Positions 25,901 to 39,320 of a DNA stretch of 64,000 nt are shown piece after piece. Made by a program: the position numbers and the translations under genes. The notes below the pieces were generated by a model. The model was not told the DNA's origin. It was given only the letters and a program-made list of their open reading frames with translations, and ran no database searches. This DNA is from Karalla daura (lineage: Eukaryota > Chordata > Actinopteri > Chaetodontiformes > Leiognathidae), in NCBI GenBank assembly GCA_029224185.1, contig CM055196.1:24700673-24764672 (forward strand). The letters are read 5' to 3'. Every line of letters begins with the position of its first letter. The stretch's first letter is position 1.

Positions 25901-28900
25901 TATTTTCAGCATAACTCTATACATTATACTTTATATTCTACAAGACAGAGCTCTTGGGAGCTCTTGGGAGGATCATTTTGTCAGATTATCTCAGATTCCT
26001 GATCAGCAAATGGCCATCATTAGAAATCATCAGATCACAGCGACCCAGACTTCAGCATATCATGAAAATGGTGCACTGTCAGAGCTGATGTTGGGAACAA
26101 AAGAAGGTGGTCTAGGCTGAACGTGAGGAAGTGGATTTAGGCCTCATCACTTCTTTAACTGTGCCCAAACGGGACCACTGCAATGCCCTGTTGGAGCAGC
26201 AGCTCTCCTCAGGTGTGTGGCTCTGACCCGACCAGCAGAAAGCTGAACTCTGTCTCACTGCACACAACGACACTCACTGCAGCTCAATCAGAGGGGCCGT
26301 CTTTCAATTACTGTGATGGGTGTCTGAGCTGATTTTTTCTGTCAGTTTGTCAGTTTTATCTGAATAATTTAGTTGACAATCTATTTCTTTTCAATTCCGA
26401 GTCAGTTGTAATTTCCTTGTGTTTCTTTGCAGCAGTAAGTCTGCGTAAAGGGCACGATTACAGGGCTTTGTTTAGAGCTGCTCTGCTGGCCACAGACATG
26501 CAGGATTACAAATCTTTAGCTAAATTGGAGCAAGAGACAAGAGATATCGAAGAATGAAAACTGGAGAGGGAGTTCTCACCCTGTCTGTTTATCTCTGTAG
26601 TCCTGAGTGCTGCTGTGTTAAGAACTCCCAACATGACCTCTCCAGTCCCGTCTCGAGCCGTACTACACCGCAAAAATAGATCTGATGGAGCGGAGAGGCG
26701 ACGTGCGCCTCCTCCCAGGTGTTTTCTTTGTGTTTCTGCGAGTGTGCGCGCACATGTTTTTGTGGCTGTATGTGTGTTCTTGCATTTACTTGAACTCAAT
26801 GTCAAACCTATTTCCAAACCACTGATTCAGCAGGTTGTGCAGATAGACACGGCGGCGCTGCCAATGCTAACCTTCAGAGATTACAGTGACATTAAAAGCT
26901 GCATATGGCGAGTGGGGGAGAGACCCAGCCGCTGGTCGCCTCATCTGATGCAAATGTCCTCTCTCACCTCTATCAGCAAAAGTAATTACGGCAAACCACT
27001 GTAACATCTCAGGCTGTGCAGCAGAGGGGAAGAGCACCTAGTATAGGTCATGGAAACACACCCATCTCTCTGGGTAAGGAGGAGACAATTATCTTTTCAT
27101 GCGGAGAGGTGGCGTAGAGGGAGGAGGCCTCCCATCTCTAACCCCCGCCCCCTCCCCGCTCCTCCAACTCAAGTATCGTCTGTGCCAGCAGCCTTCAGGG
27201 ACCCTGTCAAGAAATTGACACCGCTGTTAGCATGCTCGGGGCTAAGGAGACGTAGCGGCAGAGCCGGGCCGCCTCTCCCAGCCACCGCCGCTTCATTAAT
27301 ATGTTGGCAAACATGTGTTTAGTCTGGATTTGATAATGTGTTTTTCCAGTCGCTGCGTTGATGTGGAAATGACATGCATATTGGCAATGTCTCTGCTACA
27401 CTAGTCATAGGCTGATGAAGCGCATGAGCATGACAGATACTGTATGAATGCACAATGTGTTCAGTCCTGGGGTAATAGTGATGCCTCAGGAGAAATATAT
27501 AGACAAACCAGCGTCGCCCATGTTAAGTGTCCGAATTACAAAGACATGAGAAATCATTTCTCATGTTTTCCTGTTTTATTCCTATCTCACTCTTCTCGTC
27601 ACATTTATGTAGTGGACGTGTTGTTGTTGTTGCTGGCCCCCCCCCTCCACCCCCGAGTCGAACCCGCTGTCAGGAGTCACTGGGCTGCAGTGGCCCACAG
27701 CGGCTTATGCTGACCTCTGACCCCTGGCAGCCGCTGCTGGCTCAGCTCTGCGGAACAAGTCAGCTGGGCTTTGTGCCCGATAGATCCGACCTGCCCCAGC
27801 CTCGTCTGGCCCTGGAACCAGGCCCCCCCCGCCACCTCAGGGTGAGTCCCCGCGCATTATCCAGCCCCCCCCGAGACAACAGGCCGCGCCACGCACTAAC
27901 GCCACTGCCCCCCGCCCCCCCACTGTTCACAGGCTCATTATCTGAGGCCACATTTACATTCATTTGGATGTAAATGCATGCAAACAGTCCAAGTGCATTT
28001 GTTCTGTAATGCGATTGTGGACAACTATCTGTGCGTTTGCATCAGTTTAGCACTTAGCGTACGCACCAGGACCAGGACCAGGATGCATCAGGGCTGCTGC
28101 TGCATCGAGGAAGCAGACTCAGCAATTTCAGCTCCTCGCTGTGGATTTCAGCCTCATTGCGTTTAAGATTATCAGCCCAAATCCCTGATTCACCACAGGC
28201 ACTTTAGTCCGACCAGAATCTGCTTCAGCCAGGTTCTCCTCCACTAAAATACTGATTTGATTCCATGATTTCTGGTTAATGTGTTGACAAATAACACGAC
28301 TGGCAGTGACCAGAGCTGATGCAGCCTGTAGCTTCTAGACTGGAAACCGACTGATTCCAGCTAAGAGGCTGAAGCTGAAAATGTTTCTTCTTGATGTCTT
28401 ATCTTAATGCTCACACTCCTGCACACCACTCCTCTGGCCAATCAGCTGCAATTTATACCAGACTCCAGACACGATTTTCAGGTGTTTTCATACATTCATA
28501 CATACTTGCTAATAAACCCACTCCAAGTCATAAGTGTAGAAACCTTTCAGATGAAAGACGAAAGGTCTTCATGTACCAGCCTCCAGTTGCTTTTGTTGTT
28601 TATCACCTGAATCACCTTGACCTGCATGACTGAGAACTTTCAGACTTTTTTGTTGTTTTACTGTTGTAGAATCTGCAGTCTTAGTAGTAGTGTGAGTCAG
28701 TGAAGGCATAGACGTGCAAGCAGAACGTACCAATCGTATCACAATGATATCTCCAGAAATTGATTTTCAACCATTTCCAAAGAAAAGGACACAGGCTGAA
28801 TGGTGAGCGAGCCAGGTCTGTTCTGGTGATACCTGCCAGTCTCTGGACTTCTGCAATAAAGAGAGGAGACACCTGCTTGACCTCAAGTTCCAGCCCACTT

Positions 28901-28923
28901 CCCTCTTAAAGCGTTTAAGGCAG

Positions 28924-28949
28924 TTTATTTATTTATTTATTTATTTATT
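28924..28949. repeat. (ATTT)n repeat
   Basis: About six units of TTTA/ATTT. Confidence 0.9.
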
Positions 28950-30615
28950 AGGTTTGATTATACACAAAAACTGAAATTCACATACATATAGTTTAAGTCC
29001 CCAGATTAATGTGGAGTTATTAGTGCAGTGAATCAAGTGTTGCACACCCACTCCATCAATGCCACTTGTGCGCAGAAATGAGTTTTTTCTCATATTCATG
29101 TTGTCAGTGGCAAACAAAGAAACTTTCCACATTAATTTGGGATAGTGTAGGTGGAGTGGGGGCGATCAGAAGGTCTGCGCAATTAGTTATTGCACTGAGG
29201 GAGGAAAAGAATCACATTCATTATGAGAAAATACGGCCACCATGACGGAGCCTCTTGAATTGTAATGAAGGAGGCCCCTTGATAACCATGAATTCACCAA
29301 TTAAGGTTCTCATATAACATTCAAATTATGTGCATTTTAACGACTAGTTTTGCCACAGAAACACTTGCATTTTCCTTTGGTTTCAAGGAGCTTCCCTGCT
29401 TGCAAATGTAGGAGTAATTAAGATAATTAAAGCTTTTGATGTTCCACATATAATCCAATGCGCAGCAATAGAGAAAAAAATGCAAAAAAGTTGTAATGAA
29501 TTTCAAGGCTTTGTCCTCCTCCGTTCCCTCCCATTAAAACACTTCTCATTGTCTGAGTTTCCATTTTCTCTGAGTGAAATGATTCTTCTGTTATTTGGGG
29601 AAAGACCGGCTGCCTCATTTTACAGAATTAATGACTTTGTCGCCTTCTCATGTCACTTTTGTAGCTGAACACGAAGTGTGTGAGAGGAGCCTGTGTAGCT
29701 TAGAACCTTTTTTTCCTTGTGACTTTCTTATTCTGGGAACCGTTTCGCAGAGTTCACATCGACTTTTGCAGCACTGGTTTCTCGCAGCACTCGGTCATAT
29801 CAATCACACACAGGTTTATTACTGAGAGCTGTCTGACTGCACGACGTGGCCAGTGGAAGGCAGAGAGTCAGCTCTGACTGAGGCGCATCGTGTCTGCTAG
29901 CAGGACACAGTTGCTGTGAGCCACACGTTTCGCTGTGTGTGCTTTTAACGCGGGATTTTTGTCCCTGAAACGTCCTTATTTCCATTTCGACAAAAGACTT
30001 TGAGACATGACAGCTATTATGGAGCAAGAAGTAATATCTTCTTGAGATCAACTGAACGCATGTGCCTGCATTATGCATGATGTATGTGTGAGAAAGAAAA
30101 AGAGAGACAGTGGAAAGAGGCGGGCGAGCTCCCTGGCTGAGCTTTTATCATCCTTAAATGTACCAAAATGAGTCTTGGGGAAAAGGAAGCCGTGCGGCTT
30201 TTGAAGAATTAATAAGCCTGTCTCATTTGGATGTGTCTAGCGTCTCGGACAGCCTGTGGAAGCCCCAGTTCCACACTTCCCTGACAGCGCCTTTGATGAT
30301 CGCTGATAACGTACAGCGACTCCCAGGGAGCGAGGCATCCAACAATGAGGGGAGAGTCAGCGGAGACCGGCTTCACTGATCCTGACTGAGCTTTATTATC
30401 TGGCCCCTCTCCAGCAAAGCAGCGCATTAGGTATTCCTGAGACAAAGCATTTGGGACAGAGCATGTGCACATTGTTCCGGTCTCTTCCGGGAAATCTCAC
30501 ACTTTGGCAAAGGTTGCTGGTTGGCTCACGTGCAGGGTGCAGACTGTCCCGGCTTTGTTGCGGTCAGTTTGAGCATTTGTAAATGTCAGTTCTGGAGAAT
30601 GGCTTTCTCCCGATT

Positions 30616-31004
30616 GGTGCGTTTCCATTACATTTTCTTTACAAAGTAATATTTCTAATTGTATTTTATCCTAATACAGCAAAATACAATTAGGGTTATA
30701 GGTTTACATGTTTCTATTCAAGGGTCTCTCATAAAGTCTGTTCTAGCAACATCCCATAATTTTCATTAAATCTCATCCTGTGAGACTTTAGGAAGACAGA
30801 CCATTATGCACATGGTCTGAGGGCCACATGTGACATGACATGTAGAGCATGTTCACACTTTTATGATAGTTCTTCTGTGTCGACACGTCTGAAGAAGATG
30901 TTTTTAAGTTGTCTGAGATGTTTTTCTAAATGTAGGCGTTTCCATTACCTGTTTTTTTATTGGGATATTTAGGGTTTTCTAGGGGGGTCTAGAGGGAACA
31001 CGCC
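30616..31004. mobile_element. Interspersed repeat, copy 1 of a family also present at 34290
   Basis: The left edge reads GGTGCGTTTCCATT and the right edge GAGGGAACACGCC. The reverse complement of the right edge begins GGCGTGTTCCC, so the ends look like imperfect terminal inverted repeats. Internal blocks match copy 2 in the same order: 30741-30788 with 34406-34453, about 30880 with 34555, and 30920-31004 with 34860-34946. It is non-coding, so it is probably a miniature DNA transposon. Confidence 0.5.
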
Positions 31005-33170
31005 TGTTATCATGAGGTGTCTTTGCACCCAGTGATGACACTCATACCAGACCCAGAGGTGTTTGTGTTCTTCCACACTTTCAGGTCTTTGGTCACACCT
31101 GGAAAGTGTCGCGGGTGTCACGTTCAGAATAAGAAGACATTCAGCTCAGGTTTTTATGAAGCGCGAGTTCATAAGACGCTATCTGATGTTTAACATGTAC
31201 TGTATACCAGGACCAAGAACAACTGCAGCCGCCTGTTTAACAGACAGAAACCTGGAGCAGAACCAGATGAACGGTCATCTATTGTGTGGTTATTGGACTT
31301 AAATGATGCTGATGGATCAAACATGAATAGATTCACTTTGTACTTGTTTCTATTGTTGACAACATTTTGTTTTCACATGCAGTAGCTCTCCTTCAGGTCT
31401 GTTTTATTCGGCTCTACAATCCACTACATATCAAGGGTGAATTATGTACAAATTAGTCCTTTCTGCACATGTGCGTCATTTGCTTCGTCCTCCAGCATTG
31501 ATTTGGCTTCATGCTGCTCTGTTACAAACCAGAACTTGCCTCCACTTCATGTCCCGTCACATTTCTGTGCTGCTGCAGCGCTGCAGAGTGAGGAAGGAGG
31601 AGTGATTAGTGCCATTGTGATAAAAGCCGCCATCCAGAAAATTTGATGTAACATGGTGAATCAGAGACCTAGAAATGGGCTCCTGCAAACAAAATAATCA
31701 TGCAGAGGTGATGGAGACGCAGGTATGTAGCTGTGAGCCCATGCCAGGCAATTTTCTACTGAGATACTCATAACCTACAGGAAATGACAAAAAAGCGTTG
31801 GCTGCCTTTGTTAAGGACAATTTTGTGATTATGGGGTGGATAGCTACACTTTGCCATTTGATAGCAGGCACATTTGCACATTTCAGGTCTACTTCTGCCA
31901 GCTCTTTTTGCCCCGATGTCACTCCCAATAGCACCACACATCCTTTTTATCCAGCAAACACGGCACACCAATTACCGATTCCTGTATTTGGGGATGTAAA
32001 GAGGGAGCCAGAGGACATGGCATGGCATGAGGATACGCTGAACGTTTCAGGATTTCCTTGACGCAGTCGAGCTAGCGCTAAGTGAGGGCTTCAAGGTTAG
32101 TGTGTGTGTTTACATGCACCTAGCTGTTTAGAGGTACTGCATTAGAGTGCACGCTGACCTCCGTCCCCAGCCACTGATAGACTGTAATGCAAAACAGTTA
32201 GTGAAGGAGATACAGTATGTGTATGTGATTTATCCCATTTGGAGACATGCAGTTAAAATCTTCACAGCTGAGGTTGTTCTGTATATCTATTTGAAATCGC
32301 ATATCCCACTAATTGGATTAGATTGATTGGATTGGATTATTTAAAATATTCTGAAGTTGATTTGTTGATGCAGTCGCAATCTAAACAGTCATTTTTAAAA
32401 ATTCTGGTCAGAACGATTCACCCTCACCTGATACATGCTTGTTACATCAAAACCAGAATTTGACAGAGAGCCCAGGGCAAAGATAGCCTGTGACCCTGTT
32501 TTAATATGTAGCCTCGGGCAGTTTCTCTGCTGCAATAACGCGCGCTCGCAGTTGATAACCTGACAACTGATGCACAGGCCGAGGAAAACACACAGTGGAT
32601 GTGAGTGTCATGACACGTCCGTAAGAGGCCTTCACGGTCATTCTTCAAGAACCAAAACTTTTTTATTTTATTGTTAAAAGTCAAGAAGTACAGCTCCAGC
32701 TTAACTGGTGATTTTGGAGGGTGTGTGTTGCATAGATTGGTACATTGGGAACTCGTGGTTAACATGCTCAAAAGCCGTCCCACCTCTTAACAACCACCAA
32801 AGTAATCAGCGAGTTAACCGGAGAAACACCACTGGATGATGGGAAACAGCGAGCGAGCCTGAATGAAAGAGAGCAATGAGCGGGATATCGACACGGAGAG
32901 CAAAATTAGAATTGATTTGCAGAGAAAAGGAGGTTGCCGTCTAGCAGAGGCAGCGGCTCCTGTGAATTCCTAATCCAGCAGCCTTTGAGGAAATCTCTGT
33001 GGCAGAACCAGTCTCTCATTACTCTCAGAGACAGGCCTGCAATCTGGAGCAGATTGGAAGCTCGACAAGCATCAGGCTGCATTAAGACTGGGCTCCTCTG
33101 TGATGCTGGCACACCTAACGGGATCCTGGTAAACAGGCTGCTCGCTGCAGGACCACTTGCTTTAGAGCAT

Positions 33171-33360
33171 TTGAAGCCTCGGGAAAAAGAATCAATCCAA
33201 TCAACGCAGTATGGAAATCTGCCCACATGAGCGATCAGGGATGTATTTGCTTTGAGTTTGTTGTTTTTCTTCATTCTCTGAATGTTCCCCAGCTTGTTTG
33301 GTTAAAGTGCACGTTTTAAAAGTCTCAACATGAAGTCAGCGTGGCTGCTGTGGGTTGTTT
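33171..33360. repeat. Local duplication, left copy
   Basis: It aligns with 33491-33661 at an offset of about 320 bases. The longest exact match is 20 bases (AAAAAGAATCAATCCAATCA at 33184-33203). Further matches are GATGTATTTGCT, TTCCCCAGC.TGTTTGGT and TGAAGTCAG..TGGCTGCTGTG. Confidence 0.85.
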
Positions 33361-33490
33361 TTTTTGTGACAGATACAGTTCTAATCGAATGCAACACCTA
33401 TCCTGGTGCAGTGTTACTGGCTCCACTTTGCCTGTTTTGTCATCTTTTGTTAGGTGTGTTTCCATCGGAGGACTACTCGGGAAGGAGCCT

Positions 33491-33661
33491 TTAAAACCTC
33501 TGGAAAAAAGAATCAATCCAATCAGCACAGTTAAGAAATCTGCCCCCATGGCCGGCCATTGATGTATTTGCTAAGAGTTTCTTGATATTCCCCAGCCTGT
33601 TTGGTAAAAGTGCAGGTTTAAGAAGTCCCCATGTGAAGTCAGTTGGCTGCTGTGTTATTGT
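33491..33661. repeat. Local duplication, right copy
   Basis: The diverged partner of 33171-33360; the 20-base exact match lies at 33505-33524. It lacks about 20 bases present in the left copy after GATGTATTTGCT. Orientation is the same, so this is a direct duplication with about 130 bases between the copies. Confidence 0.85.
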
Positions 33662-34289
33662 GGGACGGGGGCAGAGGGCCCGGCTCCTCGGCTCAGAGTT
33701 GCTTTTTAATCCCGGGTCCCCCACAGTTTTAATTGGACAGCAGGTCCACCAACAGCAGACAGAAATCCCTCCACAGGAGCTTTAGAGCGCTGCTGCAGGG
33801 AGGCAGTGAAACCTAAACTGAAGTGACACTCACTGACTGGGCCGAGGGGGAGGGAAAATGAGCTTTTCCTGGGGAAAGGGGGAACCTCTGAATAGGCAGA
33901 TTGACAGGCTGAGCAGTCGGAGGAGATGGAAAGCACTTGTAGCTGCTCGGACGCGCCGCAGGGTCACATGCCAGGGCTGGCAGCTCCGCCGCAGTGGCAG
34001 AGGTGTCCCCGTGACATTCTTGTCAAATGTTTGGCAGCAGGATCCCTCACAACAAACACAGCGGGGAGCTGACGCTTAATCTAATTTCACCAGCACCAAT
34101 CATGTGCCGGGCCTCGGGGGGGCTGTTTTTGCCTCGACAACACGTTAGCGGCGTTGTAGACACAAGTCTTGGCTCCACCGCGTGCTGGTCGGGGTTTCTT
34201 CAGGAAAGCGATGGGGGATGTTTAAAGTTAAACGAAATCTGACAGCGCTACTTTTCCTGGTGAAATATGACATTTTTAACATGCACATC

Positions 34290-34946
34290 TCGTGCTTTTT
34301 TTTTCATTTTTACCTTTTTCTAAAATGTTTAAAAAACTACATGTATGTGCAGGTGTTTAAACTGAAGGATGTTTCGTGTCCGAACTGTAAGTCCAAGGAA
34401 AATCTATTCTGGTGACATCCCATCATTTTAACTCAATCTCGTCCCACTAGACTCCACTTTGAGTTAGATGGATGTGAAAAACATGTTTTTTTTAAGACAT
34501 CTGAATCGGATGTGGAAATCCATGTGAAAGTGTTTCCGTCACAGTCAAACTTCTACCTCGACATGTCTGGAAAACCATCTCATGAGAGAGTGTGTTTTAA
34601 CAATATGTGCTCATGGCCTGGACAGTCCCAGCCCTCAGATATATAGAAGGCTGGATGCCTCGGCACGTCTGCACATGGCGGCCATCTTGCCCCAGGCTCC
34701 TGAGTAAGCTCCTGATCTGGAGGAGCTGGTAGTCTGGGCTGGAGGACTAACGAAGTGCTGGAAAGCGAGCTGCTGTGTCCGTGTGGTGGTGTTGTTATGC
34801 TAGAGACCCACGGTGTAGCTGGGAGTCTGCTGCACAGTATTTGAGAGGGGTTTTTCTGTTTCTTTTTTTTTCAAATTTAGATGTTTCTGTCACCATTTTC
34901 TATTGTAATTTGTAGGTTTTGGTCATATCTAGATGGAAACACATCT
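34290..34946. mobile_element. Interspersed repeat, copy 2 of the family at 30616, with an internal insertion
   Basis: It shares collinear blocks with copy 1, for example ACATCCCATCATTTTAACTC against ACATCCCATAATTTTCATTA. Between the second and third blocks it has about 250-300 extra bases (about 34590-34860), including ATGGCGGCCATCTTG, which may be another inserted element. It ends AGATGGAAACACATCT. The left edge is uncertain. Confidence 0.45.
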
Positions 34947-37900
34947 ATTTTTTTGTCTTGTCAGTAATCTATGGCACAATAATTTCTTTAAAGATAAATG
35001 GAGTATATCACAAAAGAAATGTATGATTGTGAGTGTGATTGTGTTGCCACAGGGGAAACAATGAGACACTATAAGCTATAGTAAGTGAAATCAGAATAAA
35101 GAACTATGGACTAACTGAACCTGTACCCAGTGGTGTCAGAGGGTCTGTCTGTACATGCAGAGTGCAGAGAACATGCAGACCCCTGACTGTGACTCAACCC
35201 AGCGACCTCGCTGAGGTTTCTGTGTTGATAACACGCTGTGTGCCTGCTACCTTGTTTTCTGCTTCCGCTGCTCTCCTCAGCCTGCAGAACAATCAAGCAA
35301 GATTTATACTTGTCATTAGTTTGTTGGTCAAAATCTGTTGAGTTATTAGGTTTGCATTGCATGGAAGTTATTAGCGAAATGACGAGTGTCATTCACTCGA
35401 CGTAATTGGGTCACATCGGCCCTCGGAGGCCGGGCAGAGGAAGTACATAAACAAAATAATTATGTTTTAGTTGACTTGATAGTCTGCTATTCCAGCAGAG
35501 CTGCCAGGGGATGTTTGATAAACAGCAATGAGACGTCTGCTCCAGGTTCATTTGATACTGCTCTGCCTCGGCAGCCTTCACTTTGAAATGAGCCGATAGC
35601 AGGAATGGATGTTGTCCTCATAATTTATAAAGCCTCCATTAGGTTGTGTTCTTGACAGGATGTGCTTGAAAATTCCCATGGCACGGCTCCAGCACTTGAA
35701 AACATATTTTTATTCAAATGGAAAACACTCCTAAATATGTTACTGTATCTTGCCAACCTTTTTTTATCTTGGGGTGCACACAGTTCAATGTTAAACACCT
35801 GATACTTCATTCAACAAACAGGGACAATGGAGGGAAGGAGACACTCTTCATTCTGTGTGAGAGGTTCACCTGTTGATGCAGGAATCGAGGAGACTTCGTC
35901 TTCGTCTTTCATTAAACTTGCAGTAATCTTGTTTAGAGGAAAATTAAATCATATGCATGTGTTCAATATCTATAGATTGAAAAAAAAAACATTATATTTT
36001 CCATCTACAGAGCACCCATACAGTACAGTGGAGGGATATAAAAATTAATATGCATAGCGGATGGACTCACAAAATCCCAGATTGGCATTTTAATGCTCCT
36101 ATTATCTGCTGAGGGGGAGACGGCTCCCACGTGCTGCTGATCTTGCTGACTTGTGTATATCCAGCCGTGCAAAGACAGGACGAGAAGCTGAGAATCATGG
36201 AAAGAGCTTAGTTAATAAATGAAAGATAGTTAGTGCTCTGAGACTTCCTGGCATAAGAAATTCAAATTGTTATTTAGAGATTCAACCACTGTTTCACATT
36301 TGATCAGACTCTCTGCAACACTCTGCAACTTTTAGGAGTCAGCTGGGATCCAGGAGGTTTTTCCATTCACTCCAAGTCAAATGAGCTATTACAAAGGCAC
36401 GGGCTACAACTGAGGCATTTAACAGCACAATTAAATTCCAATGGCCTAGTATCTATTGAGCAATTAACCTTTGGTAAACCAATTATTATTTAGTACGTGA
36501 TGACAAAAGTTAGGTCCTGCCGGAGCCATGTCCTGTTTTAATAGACGGTCTCATGCCCTATAAAAGATGGAAACGTGGAGTCACTTTAGTGCCCTATTAG
36601 CTTAGCTCCACTGAAACTCTGCCAACTCTCTTCAGCCATGAGTATTGATTAATTGGCACGGAGCAGTCTCACGAATTAGTCTGGGTTGGTGAGAAGCAGA
36701 GAACAAATGAATGGAAACGATTTCACCCAGGACAGAAACCGAAGGGCGTGGAGAGCCTCCATGCCAGTCCAGGGGCCGAGGTCTGGGGCCCGAGGTCCGG
36801 GGAACCTCCACCAGCCTCAGGTCAGCTGCTCCTCCTCCGTTCAGTCCCATCCTGTTGCTGTCATGGTTACAGGTTTCCAAGGCAGCGCCACACGTTCACC
36901 CTGAGGTGACCAACGTCAGGATTGTTCCGGAAGTTTGTGTGCTCGCTGTACAGCACGTCTATTCACGCGTCTATTGTGTAAATATATAAGGCGCTGACTG
37001 CCATTAGAGCTCACTCAGTCATTTGAATGATGCTGTAAATGATGCTGTTGATTTGTCGCCCGAGGGTCATTTGTCATTTTAGTTGTGACTTCAACAATCT
37101 GGACAATTCCCAACCCGTTATATACCTCATGGAACATGGAGCAGCTCAGCCATAAATTTATCACAGGCAATGCCATTACCTTTAGCTTGACGGCCCTCAA
37201 GCAATGGCAGTGCAATAATAGAGAATAGATTTTATCCCGTATGGAGCTGAGGCTTTCGCTTGTGCTTTATTTCCACCTTCCAGCCTTCAAGATAAAGGAG
37301 AAAATAAGGTAGCCAGTGAAGTGTTATACCTGCCTTAATGAAAGGTTTTAAACTGATACTGGTATTGACTGGAAGGCCCAGGAGCATGCCTGTGTATCAG
37401 ATGCCGTGTCATAAATGAAGATCAACAATCCTGTTAACTTTACCTCTCACTAACCTGAAGGGAAACCAAATCTAGAGCCACACTGATGAGTCTGATAAAA
37501 ACATTTTCCTGTTGTGAAACAGAGATTCCCCAGCGGGACCATGAAAATGAGAAAATGTAAATCTGGTGAAAGTCTGAAAGTGAAAGCCATCTCGCAGATA
37601 CGAGCTGTAAAGACACAGAGCTAAGTAGTGCTTGATTTTGATCCCCGCTCCCCCGATTACACCATGCAGATCAATAATGATAATGCAGGCTGATCGATAG
37701 CCCCCCCCCCCCTCCAGCCTGCTTGAGATGCCTTGTCTGAGGCGTCACCCTGACTATTGGTATGAGTGCTCATTTCCTGTGCTGCTCTGACGCTCTGTGA
37801 CGGCCTGAGCTGCTGATGAAACAATCAGAGGCGCTTGTCAACTGTCATCATCACCAAATGAGGCGGGGGGGTAGAGGGGTGTGGGGGGGGGACTTAATAA

Positions 37901-39227
37901 AGCATAGATTTCTCTTTTCACAAATATGAAGCCTAATCAGGATGTATGAGAAGGAAAAAAAAACTTATGATGCATTTTTTTGTGCGGGGGGATTAGCGCT
38001 GTCATCGACGATTGGAAATCCCATCAGAGTTAACGTGAAACTGCTAAGACACACAGTTTCTGCCAACGCAAATTATGACATCTAAGCCGGATTAGGACAC
38101 ATCCTTTCATTACTTTATTTGATTTTCTGACTTCCCTTTTTTTGCACACTGGGTGTTTTCGGACGGCTCGCTGAGGGGCTTCAGATGTCTGATGATTAGA
38201 ACAAGTAGCCTCACACCCTCCGCTTCCCACCATGTTCTGATTATCATTTTTATACCACCTCAAACTATTTCCTGCAGCCTGTTGGTATTCCGCTCTTTGT
38301 TTTCACTGCTCCAGATAACACAATTAAGCCGCATTTCCAACCCCAAATTGACAGATAGTGAGTGTGGGCAGGAATGAAGAGGATGTCTCGCCCCTCCAGC
38401 CACACTGCAAAAACTCGCACTCCCCGTGTCACACTTCTGGCCGCTTTATTAGCATAGACTCATTTGTTTCTTATTAATTATGCATTAATGTCAACCCGTT
38501 AATGAAGGTAAGGTCAAGACATTGGTGAAGGAATACGGGAGTAGAAGCACCCAGAGGAATTTGAAGAGGGTGAAATATTTCTCACAATCAGTGTCTGGTC
38601 GGAGCATCGGAGTGCAGACATCCCGGGATGATGGGTGTGCTTGTTAAAGGTTGCACAGAGTTGCTGGGCTCGCCTCCCATCACACAGCTTATTCTGCCTC
38701 GATACCTTTTTTTTCCTCTCACAGCTCTCTGGTCGTGGAGTCAGAGCTCCAGCCTGCGAACAGCACGACTCCCTTCCTCCCTACACCTCCACACCCTCAT
38801 TATCGGCCACCATCTGCCCGACCTTAGCCTCACATCACTCCTCTCCGCCCAGCAAGCCCATCAACACTCCCCTCTCACTCTCCACTGGCACCTTGGCTCA
38901 CGAGCCTGCCACAGCTGCCATCTCTCACTCTGAGTTACACATTTGTCCTACTCGGGCATGTTTTATGCTCTGTAATCCCTCTGTCTCGCGTCTGTCTTAC
39001 ATGAACAAGTCATGTGTAAGCCGCTCCACCAGAAGCTCTGCAGAGACTCTCTGTGGACACTTTGGAGCGTGTGCAACGCTGCATGTGCTCCTTCCAGTCC
39101 TCAGATGGGATGAGAACCTGAAATCAAACATGAACGTCTGCAGCTCTGGACATGCTACCAGCAACTGTTTGTCATCCATGGTTGTTCATGTGTCGCCCTG
39201 GGAAGAGGGTGGGAGATTAATGATGTA

Positions 39228-39320
39228 AAGTAACTGGATTACGTGGTGGAGAAGTAATCAGTAAGTAAGAAGTAATTAATTACTATTTCCAAGTAACTTG
39301 ACCAACATGACACAAGTTAC
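39228..39320. mobile_element. End fragment of a fish miniature DNA transposon
   Basis: GTAACTGGATTACG, then AAGTAATTAATTACTATTTC and CAAGTAACTTGACCAACATG, resembles the AGTAATTAATTAC..AAGTAACTTG.CCAACACTG terminus of a very common fish element that I recall. The opposite end is not seen. Confidence 0.5.

Larger units (their letters stand above)
20001..30000. other. Non-coding stretch
   Basis: No gene is recognised. It contains a (CTC)n tract, a decayed hAT-type element at 25668, an (ATTT)n repeat, C-rich sequence at 27636-27930, and an AT-rich block at 29205-29440 that resembles a conserved non-coding element. Confidence 0.6.

Noticed and set aside
26160..26230. GGGACCACTGCAATGCCCTG, readable as DHCNALL, resembling an L2-type LINE protein motif
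   Set aside because: Only about seven residues fit and the flanks do not continue the reverse-transcriptase family, so chance is as likely.
38635..39228. 197-residue open frame on the + strand
   Set aside because: Ser/Pro/His-rich low-complexity composition, and its 3' part runs into the miniature-transposon fragment at 39228.
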